Of a stretch of DNA of 64,000 nucleotides, positions 43,732-52,979 are shown one piece after another; position 1 is the first letter of the stretch, and every line of letters begins with the position of its first letter. The position numbers were made by a program, and so were the translations under genes. The DNA lies in the NCBI RefSeq assembly GCF_007991455.1, contig NZ_BJYJ01000005.1, positions 62,001 to 126,000 of the forward strand. Reading direction: 5' to 3'. The notes below the pieces were generated by a model. It had not been told where the DNA came from and searched no databases. It saw nothing but the letters and a program-made list of their open reading frames with translations. Source of the DNA: Chryseobacterium hagamense. Lineage in GTDB: Bacteria; Bacteroidota; Bacteroidia; Flavobacteriales; Weeksellaceae.

Positions 43732-43739
43732 TATCTTTG
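43732..43739 (+). promoter_or_regulatory. -7 element directly before a lipoprotein gene
   Basis: TATCTTTG ends only 6 nt before ATG 43746, so the mRNA would start at or within a few bases of the start codon. No TTG is visible at 17-23 nt. Confidence 0.4.
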
Positions 43740-43745
43740 TTGGAA

Positions 43746-44249
43746 ATGAGGAATATTGTTTTCGGAATCCTGGTCGTATGTTTAGCTGTTCTGAGCTGCA
43801 GGACGGGCGATGATGATCTGCAGAAGATCGATCAGATTTTAAATATCTACATGAAAAACGGTGCCGGTCGGGATCTGCTTCACCAGAAGAAGGACCAGAC
43901 ATACTTTACCTATTCCATGAATGACGTAAACGGAATCAAGGATATCGCCCCTGTAAGCAGTACGCTACGGGCGACTGCCGATTCCACGCTTTTCATCGAA
44001 TACATTGCAGGCGCAAGGAGAATCGGGCTGGATACCCTTGATCCCAATAATAAAACCTACCATTCGGTTATTGCCGTTTCTTTAATTAAGAAGCGTAACA
44101 ATACCATTCTTGATACGATCAACGAAAAGCTGGAAATACAATACCGGATGACGCCATCTGTGTTTGAAGTCTCGAAAGTATATTATAACGATACCCTGAG
44201 GTTTACAAAAACACCGGGTGCCTCCAATGTGGTAACCATCGTAAAATAA
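43746..44249 (+). CDS. Small lipoprotein of unknown function
   Basis: A 167-residue protein with a short lipoprotein signal (lipobox AVLSC at about residue 16). The mature part has beta-strand-rich character (TYFTYSMNDVNG, TLFIEYIAGARRIGLD, LEIQYRMTPSVF). No family recognised. The open frame extends three codons upstream to a TTG that lies inside the -7 element, so ATG 43746 is the better start. It lies 38 nt after the flippase gene. Confidence 0.7.
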   Translation: MRNIVFGILVVCLAVLSCRTGDDDLQKIDQILNIYMKNGAGRDLLHQKKDQTYFTYSMNDVNGIKDIAPVSSTLRATADSTLFIEYIAGARRIGLDTLDPNNKTYHSVIAVSLIKKRNNTILDTINEKLEIQYRMTPSVFEVSKVYYNDTLRFTKTPGASNVVTIVK

Positions 44250-44255
44250 ATTTAA

Positions 44256-44263
44256 TACCTTTG
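44256..44263 (+). promoter_or_regulatory. -7 element for serS
   Basis: TACCTTTG, giving a leader of about 50 nt. The leader contains an imperfect hairpin (GTTGACATC / GATGTTCAAC at 44271-44291). No T-box features seen. Confidence 0.45.
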
Positions 44264-44317
44264 CAAAACGGTTGACATCCAGATGTTCAACATTCTAATA
44301 ACTAACATCTAAATAAA

Positions 44318-45586
44318 ATGTTACAAGTCAATTTTTTGCGCGACAACAAAGAACGCGTTTTAGAAGGTCTTCAGAAAAGACAATTCAGAAATCCCGGGTT
44401 GGTAGATGAAGCGATCACTACCGACGAGGAAAGAAAGAAAATTCAGTTTGAATTGGATTCCCAGCTTGCCGAAAGCAATAAAATCTCGAAAGAAATCGGG
44501 CTTTTAATGAAAGAAGGGAAGAAAGAAGAAGCTGAATCCGCAAAATCTAAAACCGCAAAATATAAAGAGTCGATCTCGGAATTGAAATCTCAGCTGGATG
44601 TCAAGGAAAAAGAATTGATCAATATCCTGTACCAATTGCCGAATATTCCGAACGAACTCGTAAAAAGCGGGGCTTCTGCGGATGACAATGAAATTATTTA
44701 CCAGTCTCACGACGTGGAAGGCCTGGGGGAAGGAGCTATCCCGCACTGGGAACTGGCGAAAAAATATAACCTGATCGATTTTGAGCTGGGGGTTAAAATT
44801 GCCGGTGCCGGTTTTCCTGTGTATTTAGGAAAAGGAGCCCGGTTGCAGAGAGCTTTGGTTCAGTATTTCCTTGATAAAAATGTTGAAAAGGGATACACTG
44901 AGGTAAACCCGCCTCACGTTGTGAATGAAGCTTCCGGATATGGAACGGGCCAGCTTCCGGATAAAGAAGGGCAGATGTACTACATCCAGGCAGATGATTT
45001 ATACCTGATCCCTACGGCGGAAGTTCCGGTAACAAATCTTTACCGCGATGTTTTGCTGGAAGAAAAAGATTTACCGATAAAGAATACGGCTTTTTCCCAA
45101 TGCTACAGAAGAGAAGCGGGAAGCTACGGTGCCCACGTAAGAGGCCTGAACCGTCTTCACCAGTTTGAAAAGGTAGAAATCGTAAGAATTGAAAAGCCTG
45201 AAAACTCTTATGCCGTGCTGGAAGAAATGGTGGAGCATATCAAAGAAATTCTTACGGATCTGGAGCTGCCTTACCGGGTACTCAGACTCTGCGGAGGTGA
45301 TACCGGCTTTGCTTCTGCGATGACCTATGATTTCGAGGTATGGAGCGCAGCCCAGGAAATGTGGCTTGAAGTAAGTTCCGTCTCCAATTTCGAAACCTTT
45401 CAGGCCAACAGGCTGAAGTGCCGTTACAAAACAGACGGAAAATCCCAGCTCGTCCACACCCTAAACGGTTCTGCCATGGCTCTGCCGAGAATTATGGCTG
45501 CTTTGCTGGAAAATAACCAGACCGAAGAAGGCATTAAGCTTCCGAAGAAGATTGCGGACTATGCGAGATTTGATGTGATCAACTGA
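44318..45586 (+). CDS. serS: Seryl-tRNA synthetase
   Basis: Charges tRNA-Ser (and tRNA-Sec where present) with serine. 422 residues, the normal length. The N-terminal antiparallel coiled coil that grips the tRNA variable arm is at about 30-100 (DSQLAESNKISKEIG and ISELKSQLDVKEKEL). Class II motif 2 is seen in FSQCYRREAGSYGAHVRGL and motif 3 in LNGSAMALPRIMAALLE. Own promoter and terminator. Confidence 0.97.
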   Translation: MLQVNFLRDNKERVLEGLQKRQFRNPGLVDEAITTDEERKKIQFELDSQLAESNKISKEIGLLMKEGKKEEAESAKSKTAKYKESISELKSQLDVKEKELINILYQLPNIPNELVKSGASADDNEIIYQSHDVEGLGEGAIPHWELAKKYNLIDFELGVKIAGAGFPVYLGKGARLQRALVQYFLDKNVEKGYTEVNPPHVVNEASGYGTGQLPDKEGQMYYIQADDLYLIPTAEVPVTNLYRDVLLEEKDLPIKNTAFSQCYRREAGSYGAHVRGLNRLHQFEKVEIVRIEKPENSYAVLEEMVEHIKEILTDLELPYRVLRLCGGDTGFASAMTYDFEVWSAAQEMWLEVSSVSNFETFQANRLKCRYKTDGKSQLVHTLNGSAMALPRIMAALLENNQTEEGIKLPKKIADYARFDVIN

Positions 45587-45589
45587 TAC

Positions 45590-45618
45590 AAATGCCCTTT
45601 TAAAAAGGGCATTTTCAT
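45590..45618 (+). terminator. Terminator of serS
   Basis: AAATGCCCTTT (45590-45600) pairs with AAAGGGCATTT (45604-45614), 3-nt loop, then T-rich tract. Confidence 0.85.
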
Positions 45619-45654
45619 TTATAAATAATTAACCATGAAAATATTCTAAAACAA

Positions 45655-46365
45655 ATGAAAAAAAATTTTAATGTTCTTTTATTGCTGTGCATTGTTTTCT
45701 CTGTATCATTAAATGCTTCTGAAATAGAATTTGATACCAAGAAAGTAAATATGATAGAAGTTGCAGGACTTGTTGTGGATGCTGCCAATTTAAATGCTTT
45801 GGAAAACGCGCAACTCTACGATGAAAAAGGGCTCCTGATCGCGACTACCGATGCCAAGGGATACTTTACGGGTAAGATCAATCATTCTGGAGATGGGCCG
45901 GTTCATTTTAAAATCCGGGTGAAAAAAAAAGGATATACCACTTTCGTTCAGACAGAAAACTGGGGAAACCTAGGAAATGTGATCCGCAGTACGTATTACT
46001 TCGGAATCATACAAAAAGATAGCAGAGCAGGAAATTCTTTTTCTGAGATGACCTCTAATAAGGATTCTTCATTTGATTCGGTATTATCAGGATTCAGAGC
46101 GGTAAAAGAAAAATTAGATTTTAAAAATAAGCTCGAAGCAGCAAAAAGTAATAATCAAAAAGTATTTTTTGAGATCGGTTATGAATATTATCTGATCAAC
46201 AACGGCGGATGGCTGAAAATTTCATCACCGGAAGAGCCTATTTCTACCGACGGAAAAAGGATGGTCAGGGCTTCAGAAATAAATTCCCTTGTTAAAAGAT
46301 CACAGATCAAAGGAATGACCCCTGTTGATTCGAAGGAGTTTTCTTACGAAATTTACATCAGGTAA
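45655..46365 (+). CDS. Secreted protein with a carboxypeptidase-regulatory-like domain
   Basis: A 236-residue protein with a signal peptide (cleavage near SLNAS, residue 22). Residues about 35-100 form a transthyretin-like beta-sandwich of the carboxypeptidase-regulatory type (VAGLVVDAANLNALENAQLY, TTDAKGYFTGKI, KIRVKKKGYTTF). The C-terminal half is charged and unassigned. No enzyme domain or type IX sorting signal is attached. Located between terminators, so it is a single-gene unit. Confidence 0.7.
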   Translation: MKKNFNVLLLLCIVFSVSLNASEIEFDTKKVNMIEVAGLVVDAANLNALENAQLYDEKGLLIATTDAKGYFTGKINHSGDGPVHFKIRVKKKGYTTFVQTENWGNLGNVIRSTYYFGIIQKDSRAGNSFSEMTSNKDSSFDSVLSGFRAVKEKLDFKNKLEAAKSNNQKVFFEIGYEYYLINNGGWLKISSPEEPISTDGKRMVRASEINSLVKRSQIKGMTPVDSKEFSYEIYIR

Positions 46366-46390
46366 GAATGATATAATTTTAGACTTAATC

Positions 46391-46418
46391 AAAAAACCAC
46401 CGAAAATTCCGGTGGTTT
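46391..46418. terminator. Bidirectional terminator at the end of the cbb3 operon
   Basis: AAACCACCG (46394-46402) pairs with CGGTGGTTT (46410-46418), 7-nt loop; six A on the left give a T run for the minus strand. Confidence 0.85.
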
Positions 46419-46450
46419 ACTTAATAATAATTTTGTTCTTTTAAGAATAC

Positions 46451-47218
46451 CTAATGGCAGTTCACTTTGCTATGATCATGGGTGCTGTGATCTCCCGGCA
46501 AATGGCAGTCGCCCTGGTTGTCTTTGGAAACCGTCATGGCTTCTGCTCTGGGAGAAATGTAGGGAATGCCTAATTCCATACCTCTGACGATAAACAGTCC
46601 GCCTAAAATGATCATTACTACAGGGATGACTTTCAAGACTTTTACCCGGAATGCCTGATTCATCAGGTTTCCCACCAGAACGACAGCAAACATAAACGGA
46701 AGAGTACCCAGTCCGAATAAAGCCATATATAAAGCGCCCTGTGCTATTCCGCCGCTTGCCAAGCTTGCAGTTAAGGCCATATAGACCATTCCGCAGGGTA
46801 AAAACCCGTTTAATACGCCGGTAGTAAATCTGGAGCGGTAATCTGCTTTCTGAAGCAGTCTTCCGAGATTCGATTTTACTTTGAATAGAAACCTAGAAAT
46901 AAAAGGTATCTTCGAAGCAAAGTCCTTTCCTCCGAAAGAAAAAAGCGCCATGATAATTAGCAGAACTCCTACGGCGATCGTAAGGTATTTCTGAAATCCG
47001 GCCATTTCAAAGCCTTCTCCGATAATCCCCAGGATTGCTCCCAACAGAGAGTAAGTGAAAATCCTGCCGAATTGGTACGTCAGGTTCTGAAGGTAAAAAT
47101 TGGTGGCCTGTTTTTTGGTCAGCCCCATGGAAAGGGCAATCGGTCCGCACATTCCCACACAATGGAATCCTGAGGCGAAACCCAATCCGATGGCTGATAT
47201 AATAAGTGCTATTTCCAT
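46451..47218 (-). CDS. SafE/UreH-type membrane protein with metal-binding tail, cbb3-associated
   Basis: A 255-residue membrane protein with about seven helices. The paired cysteine motifs GFHCVGMCGPIA (near the N-terminus) and NGFLPCGMVYMAL mark the sulfite-exporter/UreH-like family regularly found at the end of cbb3 loci, where it is thought to handle copper for oxidase assembly. The C-terminus is rich in His and Cys (CHLPGDHSTHDHSKVNCH), a likely metal-binding tail. Its start overlaps ccoH by 10 nt. Confidence 0.82.
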   Translation of the reverse strand: MEIALIISAIGLGFASGFHCVGMCGPIALSMGLTKKQATNFYLQNLTYQFGRIFTYSLLGAILGIIGEGFEMAGFQKYLTIAVGVLLIIMALFSFGGKDFASKIPFISRFLFKVKSNLGRLLQKADYRSRFTTGVLNGFLPCGMVYMALTASLASGGIAQGALYMALFGLGTLPFMFAVVLVGNLMNQAFRVKVLKVIPVVMIILGGLFIVRGMELGIPYISPRAEAMTVSKDNQGDCHLPGDHSTHDHSKVNCH

Positions 47219-47661
47219 ATCACATCATAATCCAGTCGGTAGTCGGTCTTGTCTTTTGTCCAGTTCAAACGTAAAGTATAACTTCCCATTTTCAAAACCT
47301 GGGCAGGAATCGTAAAGGAGCGGTTCGCATCAAGCTGTACCGCTTTATGAATGTCCAGATTCTGGTCATCGGTTCTGTTCATAACGAATTTTACCGTGGC
47401 ATTGGAGTTATTGTAATCCTGCGGAAAGGTAATTTTAATCCCTGCTTTATCCTGGCTGTATACCGGTTTTTCCTGTAATGTATCAGCTCTTTTTTTAGCA
47501 TCAATCACATCCTGGTATTTCAGTTCTTCTTCATAGTAATTGTCCGTTACCATCTCAGAATTTTTCTGTCCGTTCGGGAAAAGGAACAGCATCGATAAAA
47601 TAAAGATAATAAATGCTGCTAATGCGATGAATACGCCGTGTCCCCAACTAAAATTTTTCAT
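47209..47661 (-). CDS. ccoH: FixH/CcoH, cbb3 oxidase assembly protein
   Basis: A 150-residue inner-membrane protein with one N-terminal helix (GHGVFIALAAFIIFILSM) and a periplasmic domain (YYEEELKYQDVIDAKKRADT, SYTLRLNWTKDKTDYRLD), typical for FixH. It assists maturation of the cbb3 oxidase. Located after ccoG and overlapping the SafE-type gene. Confidence 0.88.
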   Translation of the reverse strand: MKNFSWGHGVFIALAAFIIFILSMLFLFPNGQKNSEMVTDNYYEEELKYQDVIDAKKRADTLQEKPVYSQDKAGIKITFPQDYNNSNATVKFVMNRTDDQNLDIHKAVQLDANRSFTIPAQVLKMGSYTLRLNWTKDKTDYRLDYDVIWK

Positions 47662-47724
47662 TTCTTTCTGTATTGCTTATAAAGATCCTCACGATCAATA
47701 TTCAATCGTGAGGATGGATGATGG

Positions 47725-49179
47725 TTAAAATTGTAATTTAAATGGTCCTTCAAAATAAGTCTGATAAGAATCGATCAGCTTACCGTTCATATCGTAGACG
47801 CCGATGGTGATGTTCTGTTTTGAAAGGTTCATCTCACTTTCAGGGAAGCTGATATTTACCGTCCCTTTGGTAATTTTATCTCTTTCCACAGGAATTTTAC
47901 TGGAACCGCTGTAAATCACCTCTCCATGCTTTGGCTCGATAACTTTAATCGTCACCAGTTTCTTATCATTCGTTTTGTTAAGGAAGGTGTAATTATACGT
48001 GTTGGTAATATTGCCATCCCTTACAAAGAAGGTACTTCCTGCCGGCTTAATGAATTTAGCTTCCATTTCACCTCTGTTGTATAAAAGATAACCCAAAAAT
48101 GCAGTTAACAGTACGAGGATAACTGCAAAACCTTTCATCCTGCCGGAGAATTTAAACTCGGTCTGTTTCTCGATTTCATTTTCGGTAGCATACCGGATCA
48201 GTCCTTTCGGTAATCCTACTTTCTCCATTACTTCATCACAGGCGTCGATACAGGCGGTACAGTTGACGCATTCCAGCTGCTGTCCGTCTCTGATGTCGAT
48301 TCCGGTAGGGCAGACCACCACACACTGGTGACAGTCGATACAGTCTCCTTTCCCTGCTGCTTTACGGTCTTCCCCTTTTCTCCATTTGGCTCTGTTTTCC
48401 CCTCTCTTGAAATCGTAGAAAACATTTACCGTATCTTTATCAATCAGCACACCCTGTAATCTTCCGTATGGGCAGACCAACGTACAAACCTGTTCTCTGA
48501 ACCAGGCGAATACGAAATAAAAGGCTGCCGTCAGAAGGATCATTACAATAAAATTGGTAGGGTGGGCAAAAGGTCCTTCGGATACGATTTTTATCACTTC
48601 TTTATATCCCACGATATACATAAACATAAAATGGGTAATAATCAACGAGATAAAAAGATAGATTGTCCATTTCAGTCCCCTTTTCCAGATTTTTTCAGTA
48701 TTCCATTCCTGCCGGTCGAGCTTCATCTGTCTGTTCCGGTCTCCTTCAATCGCATATTCTATTTTACGGAAAATCATTTCTAGGAAAATTGTCTGAGGGC
48801 AGATCCACCCGCAGAAAATTCTGCCGAAAGCAATCGTAAACACAATAATGAATATCAGAGAAGCAATAGCCCCCAAAGTAAGAATGAAAAAATCCTGAGG
48901 ATAGAAGGGCTGTCCGAAAATAAAGAACTCCCTGTCGATCACATTAAATAAGATCAGCGGGTTTCCATTAATTTTAATGAAAGGTACCGCAAAATAAATG
49001 AGTAATAAAGTATAGCTTACAAGATGCCGGTAGTTGGTGAATTTCCCTCTCGGTTTTCTGGGATATACCCATTTTCTCTTCCCGGACTGATCCATGGTGC
49101 CAATAGAATCTCTGTAAGTTTCAGGGTCCAGAACCTGCCCTTGTCCGCCGCGTGCTTCTGTTTCTTCTATATTTGCCAT
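47725..49179 (-). CDS. ccoG: CcoG (RdxA/FixG), Fe-S/copper factor for cbb3 assembly
   Basis: A 484-residue membrane protein. Helices in the N-terminal half include FGRIFCGWICPQTIFLEMIF; two [4Fe-4S] motifs follow (CIDCHQCVVVCP and CVNCTACIDAC), then another helix and a C-terminal Ig-like domain (about 370-480). CcoG is reported to reduce Cu(II) for oxidase assembly in other bacteria. The start is ATG 49179; the frame opens with a TTG two codons earlier. Confidence 0.92.
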   Translation of the reverse strand: MANIEETEARGGQGQVLDPETYRDSIGTMDQSGKRKWVYPRKPRGKFTNYRHLVSYTLLLIYFAVPFIKINGNPLILFNVIDREFFIFGQPFYPQDFFILTLGAIASLIFIIVFTIAFGRIFCGWICPQTIFLEMIFRKIEYAIEGDRNRQMKLDRQEWNTEKIWKRGLKWTIYLFISLIITHFMFMYIVGYKEVIKIVSEGPFAHPTNFIVMILLTAAFYFVFAWFREQVCTLVCPYGRLQGVLIDKDTVNVFYDFKRGENRAKWRKGEDRKAAGKGDCIDCHQCVVVCPTGIDIRDGQQLECVNCTACIDACDEVMEKVGLPKGLIRYATENEIEKQTEFKFSGRMKGFAVILVLLTAFLGYLLYNRGEMEAKFIKPAGSTFFVRDGNITNTYNYTFLNKTNDKKLVTIKVIEPKHGEVIYSGSSKIPVERDKITKGTVNISFPESEMNLSKQNITIGVYDMNGKLIDSYQTYFEGPFKLQF

Positions 49180-49274
49180 TTGCAATAGTATTTAAAAAAG
49201 AAAAACATAATTCGTTATTATTTTTTATTCTAATAACAAATTATGTTTCTCATATGCTTAATTTTTATTTAAAA

Positions 49275-50156
49275 TTATTCTTTTTCCCAATGCGCTTCAG
49301 TTCCCTGAGGAGCTGCACCGCCCTGAGCTTCCGTAACCGGAGGCAATTCCTGGTTGATGTGGTATACATAAGCTGCAATCTTTTCAATTTCAGCTCCCGA
49401 AACCTCTCCGTTCTTACCGAAGGCTCTCATCGCAGGATTGTTTGGCGAACCGTTCCAGTCCATGTGAAATACGTTTTTAAACAACGTCTTCTCAGGCTGG
49501 TTGATCCAGAATTTGTCGGTAAGGTTAGGTCCGATACCGCCACCGCCGTCTTCCTTATGGCAGGATGCACAGTTGGTTTTAAACAATTCCTTACCTTCCG
49601 CAATATTATCTGCCGAATATTTAGCCGTTTCAATGGTTACAGGAGGCTGGGTTTTGTTATAGATATCAATTGCTGCAATCTGCTCTTTATATTCCTGCTC
49701 GTACTCGTTGATTGGGTGGGCAAAGTCAGTAAAAGAGTAGGCTGCTACGTATAGAATACAAAAAGCGGTCCCAAAATAGAACAGGCCTACCCACCATTTC
49801 GGCAATTGGTTATCCAATTCCATGATCCCGTCGAAGCCATGATCGATAAGGATATCCTTTTCCTCTGCGGCAGATTGCTTCTTGAATGCTGCGTTGTATA
49901 ATCTCTTAAAATAAGGTACTTTTTTCTCAGCCAGATAAGCCGCCTTTTCTTCAGGAGATAATTTCTTGAACTTGTTGTTTTCAACAAGGTCCCCGATAGC
50001 TCCGTGGATGTACGCCAGAATACCGGCAATGATCACGGTTCCCCAGAAATAAGGTGAGCTTAAGAATTGATAACTCTGTACAAACAGGTAGTAAAAAATA
50101 ACTAAAAGTACGACTATGATGAGGATGTTTATAACAACCGGTGTTCTTTGTTTCAT
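49275..50156 (-). CDS. ccoP: cbb3 oxidase subunit III (CcoP), single haem c
   Basis: A 293-residue membrane-bound cytochrome c that passes electrons to the catalytic subunit. Two N-terminal helices (INILIIVVLLVIFYYLFVQ and GTVIIAGILAYIHGAI), a charged linker, a third helix (about 125-145), then one cytochrome c domain with TNCASCHKEDGGGGIGPNL. Proteobacterial CcoP has two haem sites; only one is present here, as is usual for Bacteroidota. A 200-residue ORF on the opposite strand is a shadow. Confidence 0.92.
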   Translation of the reverse strand: MKQRTPVVINILIIVVLLVIFYYLFVQSYQFLSSPYFWGTVIIAGILAYIHGAIGDLVENNKFKKLSPEEKAAYLAEKKVPYFKRLYNAAFKKQSAAEEKDILIDHGFDGIMELDNQLPKWWVGLFYFGTAFCILYVAAYSFTDFAHPINEYEQEYKEQIAAIDIYNKTQPPVTIETAKYSADNIAEGKELFKTNCASCHKEDGGGGIGPNLTDKFWINQPEKTLFKNVFHMDWNGSPNNPAMRAFGKNGEVSGAEIEKIAAYVYHINQELPPVTEAQGGAAPQGTEAHWEKE

Positions 50157-50163
50157 AATAAAA

Positions 50164-50364
50164 TTAATTTTTTAAATTAAAATCGTCATCCTGATCATCC
50201 TGCAGGGGAGCTTCCTCTTCTTCCTTGTAATATTTTTTAGGCTTGCTGAAAACATAAATTACCAGGCTGATGAAGAACAGCAAAAAGAATATCAAAGCCA
50301 ACGTCTGGTAAAAACCGGCATTGTCGGTGTTGGATAAGATGTCTTTAAAATTCTGAGGGATCAT
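50164..50364 (-). CDS. ccoQ: cbb3 oxidase small subunit (CcoQ)
   Basis: A 66-residue protein with one transmembrane helix (LALIFFLLFFISLVIYVFS) followed by an acidic tail (YKEEEEAPLQDDQDDDF). Size, topology and position between ccoNO and ccoP identify it as CcoQ, which stabilises the complex. Confidence 0.85.
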   Translation of the reverse strand: MIPQNFKDILSNTDNAGFYQTLALIFFLLFFISLVIYVFSKPKKYYKEEEEAPLQDDQDDDFNLKN

Positions 50365-50381
50365 GATGTGAACCTTTAATA

Positions 50382-52640
50382 TTAGTTATTACTTGCTGTT
50401 TTAATTTCAGTCGTCTTAATATCCGTTCCTAATCTCTGAAGATAAGATATAAGCGCTACCACTTCTTTTTTCTCCAGTTCTCCTTTCGGTCTCTTCGCAT
50501 AGGCCTGCTTCAAATCCGGTGCTTCAGACATGATGTCTCTTACGATTTTTGAAGCCTGGTTGTTAGCCCATGAGTTGGCAGAATCGATTTCAGATTTGGT
50601 GTAAGGTACCTCAAAAGCATTCTTCATCAGCTTCATTTTGTCTACCATCTTAGACCGGTCCAGATCGGTAGCGATCAGCCAAGGGTAACGGGGCATGATG
50701 GAACCTGCTGACGTTGATCTCGGGTTATACATGTGCTTGTAGTGCCAAGAACTCGGGTTTTTACCTCCTTCTCTGTGCAAATCCGGTCCGGTTCTCTTTG
50801 ATCCCCAAAGGAAAGGTCTGTCGTAAACGAATTCCCCTGCTTTGGAGTACTGTCCGTTTTTACCGTTGAATCTTACGATCTCATCCCTGAAAGGTCTTAC
50901 CATCTGTGAGTGACAGGCGTTACAGCCTTCTCTGATATAAATATCCCTGCCTTCCAGTTCAAGCGGCGAATAAGGTTTTACCGCTGAAATCGTAGGTACA
51001 CTTTTCTTAAGCGAAAGCGTAGGAATGATTTCCACCATACTACCGATGGAGATCGTTAATAAAGATAAGATTCCCATCAATACCGGAGTTCTTTCCAGCC
51101 AAAGGTGGGTTCCTTCCCCTTCTTTACGTTTTTTGCTGATGTTAGCCAAAGCCGGAGCTTCTGCCGGTACATCTTTCTGGAATGATCCTTTTCTTACAGT
51201 TGCTACAAGGTTTACCACCATCAGGATAGCTCCTGAAAGATAGAACAATCCTCCTACGAATCTCATTTTAAAGTAAGGAATGATTGCTGTCACCGTATCC
51301 AGCCAGTTTTTCCAAACCAAAGTTCCGTCCGGGTTGAACTGCTTCCACATTAACCCTTGCGTAAAACCTGAAATATACATCGGTACCGCATAGAAAATGA
51401 TTCCCAGTGTTCCCAGCCAGAAATGCCAGTTCGCTAATTTTACGGAATATAATTTCGTTCTCCAAAGGATCGGGATCAGATAATAGATTACCCCGAATGC
51501 CATGAAACCATTCCATCCAAGAGCACCTAAGTGTACGTGTCCGATTACCCAATCGGTAAAGTGACCGATTTTATTGATGTTTTTTGTTGCCAATAGCGGC
51601 CCTTCAAAAGTGGCCATCCCATAACAGGTAACGGCTACCACAAAGAATTTAAGAATAGGGTTTTCCCTTACTTTATCCCACGCTCCTCTTAAGGTAAGAA
51701 GCCCGTTCAGCATTCCTCCCCATGACGGGGCGATCAGCATGATCGAGAATCCTGTCCCCACTGCCTGGGCCCAGGCCGGAAGAGCGGTATACTGAAGGTG
51801 GTGAGGACCCGCCCAGATGTATACGAAGATCAGTGACCAGAAGTGAATGATCGATAATTTATAGGAGAATACCGGTCGGTCTGCCGCTTTCGGTAAGAAA
51901 TAATACATTAATCCCAGTACCGGTGTCGTAAGAACGAATGCTACGGCATTGTGCCCGTACCACCATTGTACGATAGCGTCTTTTACCCCTGCATAAGCTG
52001 AATAGGATTTCCATCCTGTGAAAGACAGAGGAACTTCCAGGTTGTTGAAGATATGCAGCATCGCTACTGCAATCCATGTACCTACGTAGAACCAGATGGC
52101 TACATAAAGGTGTCTTACCCTTCTATTGGCGATCGTCAGGAACATGTTTGCTCCGAAAATAATCCATGAGAAAGCAATCAGGATATCGATAGGCCATTCA
52201 TGCTCTGCATATTCTTTGGAAGTATTGATTCCCATAAAGAATGTAACGTAAGTTACCAGGATCATAATCTGCCATGTCCAGAAATGGATCCATGATAAGG
52301 TGTCGCTGTACATTCTTGTTTTTAATAATCTCTGTAACGAGTAATAAACCCCTACATAAACCACATTCATTACGAATGCAAAAATTACAGTGGTCGTGTG
52401 CAGCATCCTGATCCTTCCGAACCCGAATGCACCATGCGTTTTTATCAATCCGTCGATACCGCCACCTAAACTCTTAATGGTCGTATCATCGGTTCCGAAA
52501 AGGAATTCCGGAAGCTCAGGATAGAAAAGCATTAATGCCGCCGTAAGCCCGAATAAAAACCCTATGATCCCGAAAGCTACGGTAGCATAGAGGAATGCCC
52601 GGACAATACTGTTGTCATAACTAAACTTTTGTGTTTCCAT
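50382..52640 (-). CDS. ccoNO: Fused cbb3 oxidase subunits I and II (CcoN-CcoO)
   Basis: A 752-residue fusion. Residues 1 to about 490 are the twelve-helix catalytic subunit CcoN that binds haems b and b3 and CuB (FGRIRMLHTTTVIFAFVMN, WWYGHNAVAFVLT, GPHHLQYTALPAWAQ, DWVIGHVHLGALGWNGF). Residues about 530-752 are CcoO with one helix and a haem c site (REGCNACHSQMVRPFRDE). The fusion is a known Bacteroidota variant. The enzyme reduces O2 with high affinity under low-oxygen conditions. It begins 5 nt after ccoS. Confidence 0.96.
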   Translation of the reverse strand: METQKFSYDNSIVRAFLYATVAFGIIGFLFGLTAALMLFYPELPEFLFGTDDTTIKSLGGGIDGLIKTHGAFGFGRIRMLHTTTVIFAFVMNVVYVGVYYSLQRLLKTRMYSDTLSWIHFWTWQIMILVTYVTFFMGINTSKEYAEHEWPIDILIAFSWIIFGANMFLTIANRRVRHLYVAIWFYVGTWIAVAMLHIFNNLEVPLSFTGWKSYSAYAGVKDAIVQWWYGHNAVAFVLTTPVLGLMYYFLPKAADRPVFSYKLSIIHFWSLIFVYIWAGPHHLQYTALPAWAQAVGTGFSIMLIAPSWGGMLNGLLTLRGAWDKVRENPILKFFVVAVTCYGMATFEGPLLATKNINKIGHFTDWVIGHVHLGALGWNGFMAFGVIYYLIPILWRTKLYSVKLANWHFWLGTLGIIFYAVPMYISGFTQGLMWKQFNPDGTLVWKNWLDTVTAIIPYFKMRFVGGLFYLSGAILMVVNLVATVRKGSFQKDVPAEAPALANISKKRKEGEGTHLWLERTPVLMGILSLLTISIGSMVEIIPTLSLKKSVPTISAVKPYSPLELEGRDIYIREGCNACHSQMVRPFRDEIVRFNGKNGQYSKAGEFVYDRPFLWGSKRTGPDLHREGGKNPSSWHYKHMYNPRSTSAGSIMPRYPWLIATDLDRSKMVDKMKLMKNAFEVPYTKSEIDSANSWANNQASKIVRDIMSEAPDLKQAYAKRPKGELEKKEVVALISYLQRLGTDIKTTEIKTASNN

Positions 52641-52645
52641 ATCAA

Positions 52646-52870
52646 CTATTCACTTTTATCTTCAATTTTATTATTTTCTCCTTTGTTTTTCAGGTCTTCT
52701 TTGTTGTCGGGCTCTTCCTTTTCCTTGATTTCATCGGAGTCGAACAGAATTCTGACAGCCGGGGATTCATCATCCTCAAACTGCCCTTTTCTTGCGTATA
52801 TGATAAACACAACCAGGAAAACAGCAGCCAAAGAAACGCTGCAAAGGATCATTAAATACAGAATATCCAT
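52646..52870 (-). CDS. ccoS: CcoS, cbb3 maturation protein
   Basis: A 74-residue single-helix protein (MDILYLMILCSVSLAAVFLV, then FIIYARKGQFEDDES) matching FixS/CcoS, needed for cofactor insertion into the oxidase. The C-terminal half is a highly charged Lys/Glu/Asp tail. First gene of the ccoS-NO-Q-P unit with its own promoter. Confidence 0.88.
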   Translation of the reverse strand: MDILYLMILCSVSLAAVFLVVFIIYARKGQFEDDESPAVRILFDSDEIKEKEEPDNKEDLKNKGENNKIEDKSE

Positions 52871-52877
52871 TAGACAA

Positions 52878-52905
52878 CAAAATTAACCTATTTTCGGGGT
52901 TCAAA
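52878..52905 (-). promoter_or_regulatory. Promoter of the ccoSNOQP operon
   Basis: On the minus strand TTTG (52905-52902), 16-nt spacer, TAATTTTG (52885-52878). The element ends 7 nt before the ATG of ccoS, so the leader is only a few bases. Confidence 0.45.
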
Positions 52906-52979
52906 TTTAATGAAAAATAATGACTTTCATCACGAAATACCGGTTTTAGCTAATTTAAAATCAGTCTAAATAAGCCTGT

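Noticed and set aside
44264-44317. T-box or amino-acid-responsive leader before serS
   Set aside because: The leader is only about 50 nt, too short for a T-box, and lacks the conserved T-box sequence.
49152-49754. 200-residue ORF antisense to ccoP
   Set aside because: Mirror of the coding strand of ccoP; Phe/Arg-rich and without motifs.
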